From positions 1 to 11,720 of the forward strand of contig DAOTXW010000037.1 in NCBI GenBank assembly GCA_034435035.1: 11,720 bases of DNA, given 5' to 3'. Both the position numbers and the translations under genes were made by a program. This stretch comes from JAHEME01 sp034435035 (GTDB lineage Bacteria > Chloroflexota > Anaerolineae > Aggregatilineales > UBA3940). Of this stretch, positions 10,474 through 11,720 are shown piece by piece. The notes under the pieces were generated by a model, which had not been told where the DNA came from, searched no databases, and saw only the letters and a program-made list of their open reading frames with translations. The number at the start of each line of letters is the position of its first letter. Positions within the stretch are counted from its first letter, which is position 1.

Positions 10474-11720
10474 ATGACTTTTCACGACCCGCAGGGCTAC
10501 TGGATCACCCCCGACGGCGGCGCGCGCCGCGTGCGCGTCAAGGGCGGGCCGCTGTTCGAAGCCTTCCACGGCATCGGCGAAGGCGGCTACCGCCGCCCCG
10601 GCCGCGACCTGAGCGCGTCCCGGCCCGACCTGGCGCGGGCCTACGCCGGCGTGGTGTGGGCCTACCGTTGCATCAAGCTGCGGGCCGACGCCGTGGCCGG
10701 GGTCCCGCTGATCCTGCTCGACCGCTCCGGCGAGGCCATCCCCGATCACCCGCTGCTGGACCTGCTGCGCGAGCCGGGGGCGGGCGGCCTGGGCGATCTG
10801 CTGCGGGCCACCGAGGCCGCCTACAACATCTGGGGCGCGGCCTACTGGCTCAAGACGATCGTGCCGGGGCGGGGGCGCACGCCGGGGCGGGTGATCCGCC
10901 TGCGCTGGCTGAACCCGCAGACCGTCGAGCCGGTCACCGATCCCGCCGCCGGGCTGACGGGCTACCGGCACACCGTCGGGGCGCAGACGCGCGTCTACGC
11001 GCCGCACGAGGTGATCGCCCTGCGCAACTTCGACCCGCTGGACGATCTGGGCGGCCTCAGCCCGCTGGCCGTGGCGCTCAGCGAGGTCAACGCCGAGCTG
11101 AACGCGGCCCGCTACGTGGCCGCCTTCTTCGCCAACGACGCCCGCCCCGCCGGCCTGCTGACCACCGACCAGGCCCTGCACGACTCCGAGGTTGAGCGCA
11201 CGCGCGCCTGGTGGCAGCGGCTGTTCGGCGGGGCGGGGAACCGCTGGAAGACGGGCATCGTGGGCGGCGGGCTGCGCTGGCAGACCATCGCCTTCCCGCC
11301 CGCCGACCTGGCGCTGGCCGAGCTGCGGGCGGAGGATCGGCGGGCCATCTGCGCGGCTTTCGGCGTGCCCGCCGGGCTGGCCGGCGCGTGGGAGGCCACC
11401 ACCTACGCCACCGCCCGCGAGCAGAAGGCCAGCTTCTACGAGGATACCATCCTGCCGCAGCTGGAGTACCTGGCCGAGGCGCTGACCGTCGGCCTGCTGC
11501 GCCCGCACTATCCCGACCTGGCGGCGCGCGGGGCGCGGCTGGCCTTCGACGCCGACCGCATCGCCGCGCTGCGCGAAACCGCCGGGGAGAAGGTCGCCCG
11601 GCTGACGGCGCTGTTCCAGGCGGGCGTGATCACCCGTGACGAGGTGCGGGCCGCGCTGGGCATGGAGCCGCTGCCCGTCAGGGCGGCGCCGCTGCCCGTC
11701 AGGGCGGCGCCGCCCCCGCC
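10474..11720 (+). CDS. HK97-type phage portal protein (3' end outside window)
   Basis: The frame gives 415 residues, open to the right edge, from an ATG with GGGAG 7 nt upstream. The portal protein forms the dodecameric ring through which DNA enters and leaves a tailed-phage head. Family landmarks appear in order: AYAGVVWAYRCIKLRADAVA (57-76) with VPLILL (77-82), HPLLDLLREPG (92-102), the HEVIALRNFD strand (178-187), GGLSPLAVAL (193-202), AARYVAAFFANDARPAGLL (211-229), EDRRAICAAFGVPAGLAG (287-304), TTYATAREQKASFYEDTILPQLEYL (309-333) and GVITRDEVRAALGMEPL (384-400). The N-terminus (MTFHDPQGYWITPDGG) is unlike the usual short helical start. Nothing phage-like lies upstream: the terminase genes normally found just before the portal gene are absent from the 250 bp to the DUF1801 gene. 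Prophage, gene-transfer-agent-like cluster and phage relic all remain possible. Confidence 0.93.
   Translation, partial: MTFHDPQGYWITPDGGARRVRVKGGPLFEAFHGIGEGGYRRPGRDLSASRPDLARAYAGVVWAYRCIKLRADAVAGVPLILLDRSGEAIPDHPLLDLLREPGAGGLGDLLRATEAAYNIWGAAYWLKTIVPGRGRTPGRVIRLRWLNPQTVEPVTDPAAGLTGYRHTVGAQTRVYAPHEVIALRNFDPLDDLGGLSPLAVALSEVNAELNAARYVAAFFANDARPAGLLTTDQALHDSEVERTRAWWQRLFGGAGNRWKTGIVGGGLRWQTIAFPPADLALAELRAEDRRAICAAFGVPAGLAGAWEATTYATAREQKASFYEDTILPQLEYLAEALTVGLLRPHYPDLAARGARLAFDADRIAALRETAGEKVARLTALFQAGVITRDEVRAALGMEPLPVRAAPLPVRAAPPP
11671..11712 (+). repeat. Two identical 21-bp tandem copies at the portal C-terminus
   Basis: CTGCCCGTCAGGGCGGCGCC plus G occurs at 11671-11691 and again at 11692-11712 without a gap, encoding LPVRAAP twice in frame. 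It lies right after the conserved portal end (ALGMEPL), in the poorly conserved proline/alanine tail, so copy number can change without loss of frame. Confidence 0.85.

Noticed and set aside
10405..11508. 367-codon minus-strand frame opposite the portal gene
   Set aside because: The plus strand encodes a portal protein with family landmarks in order. The minus frame is low-complexity and begins inside the portal promoter region.

Overview
The window is about 11.7 kb of high-GC bacterial DNA with strongly GC-biased third codon positions. Gene style points to a Chloroflexota lineage, perhaps Anaerolineae: secreted beta-helix proteins, an SH3b protein with a PTPTP linker, GC-rich nested palindromes between genes, and leaderless-looking starts. 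This is inference from style only, and Actinobacteria-like ancestry of single genes (notably the DUF1801 protein) is possible.

Layout. (1) 1-98, minus: the first 32 codons of a lipoprotein that runs off the left edge, with a TATAAT box 7 nt before the ATG. (2) 141-417: a 277-bp MITE-like block of nested inverted repeats with imperfect terminal arms. (3) 436-1347, minus: an agmatinase-family ureohydrolase. (4) 1498-3401, plus: a promoter, a palindrome-rich leader and secreted beta-helix protein A. (5) 3493-3729, minus: a short coding remnant converging on it. (6) 3860-5305, plus: a membrane-anchored or secreted clan GH-A glycosidase. (7) 5488-7203, plus: secreted beta-helix protein B, a clear paralogue of A. 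(8) 7274-8920, minus: a membrane-anchored protein with Ig-like and SH3b domains, ending in a good intrinsic terminator and starting leaderless. (9) 9091-9639, plus: a 182-aa cytoplasmic protein I cannot name. (10) 9763-10221, minus: a DUF1801 protein. (11) 10474 to the right edge, plus: an HK97-type phage portal protein with its own promoter.

How it fits together. The centre (1698-8920) encodes extracytoplasmic proteins: two beta-helix paralogues around a glycosidase, then an SH3b protein. A surface or extracellular glycan role is plausible but unproven. The flanks are housekeeping or accessory single genes, each with its own promoter; five of the nine promoters share an extended -10 of the form TGC-TAnnnT.

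The most interesting regulation is at the right end. The portal promoter (TTGACG-16 nt-TATGAT) is bracketed by two palindromes. TTGATC-GGAT-GATCAA abuts the -35. AGAAC-AAAC-GTTCT lies at the expected transcription start and matches the Gram-positive LexA (SOS box) core GAAC-N4-GTTC. This suggests a DNA-damage-controlled phage-derived module that starts with the portal gene, with no terminase gene upstream in this window. I saw no tRNA, rRNA, CRISPR array or insertion-sequence transposase.
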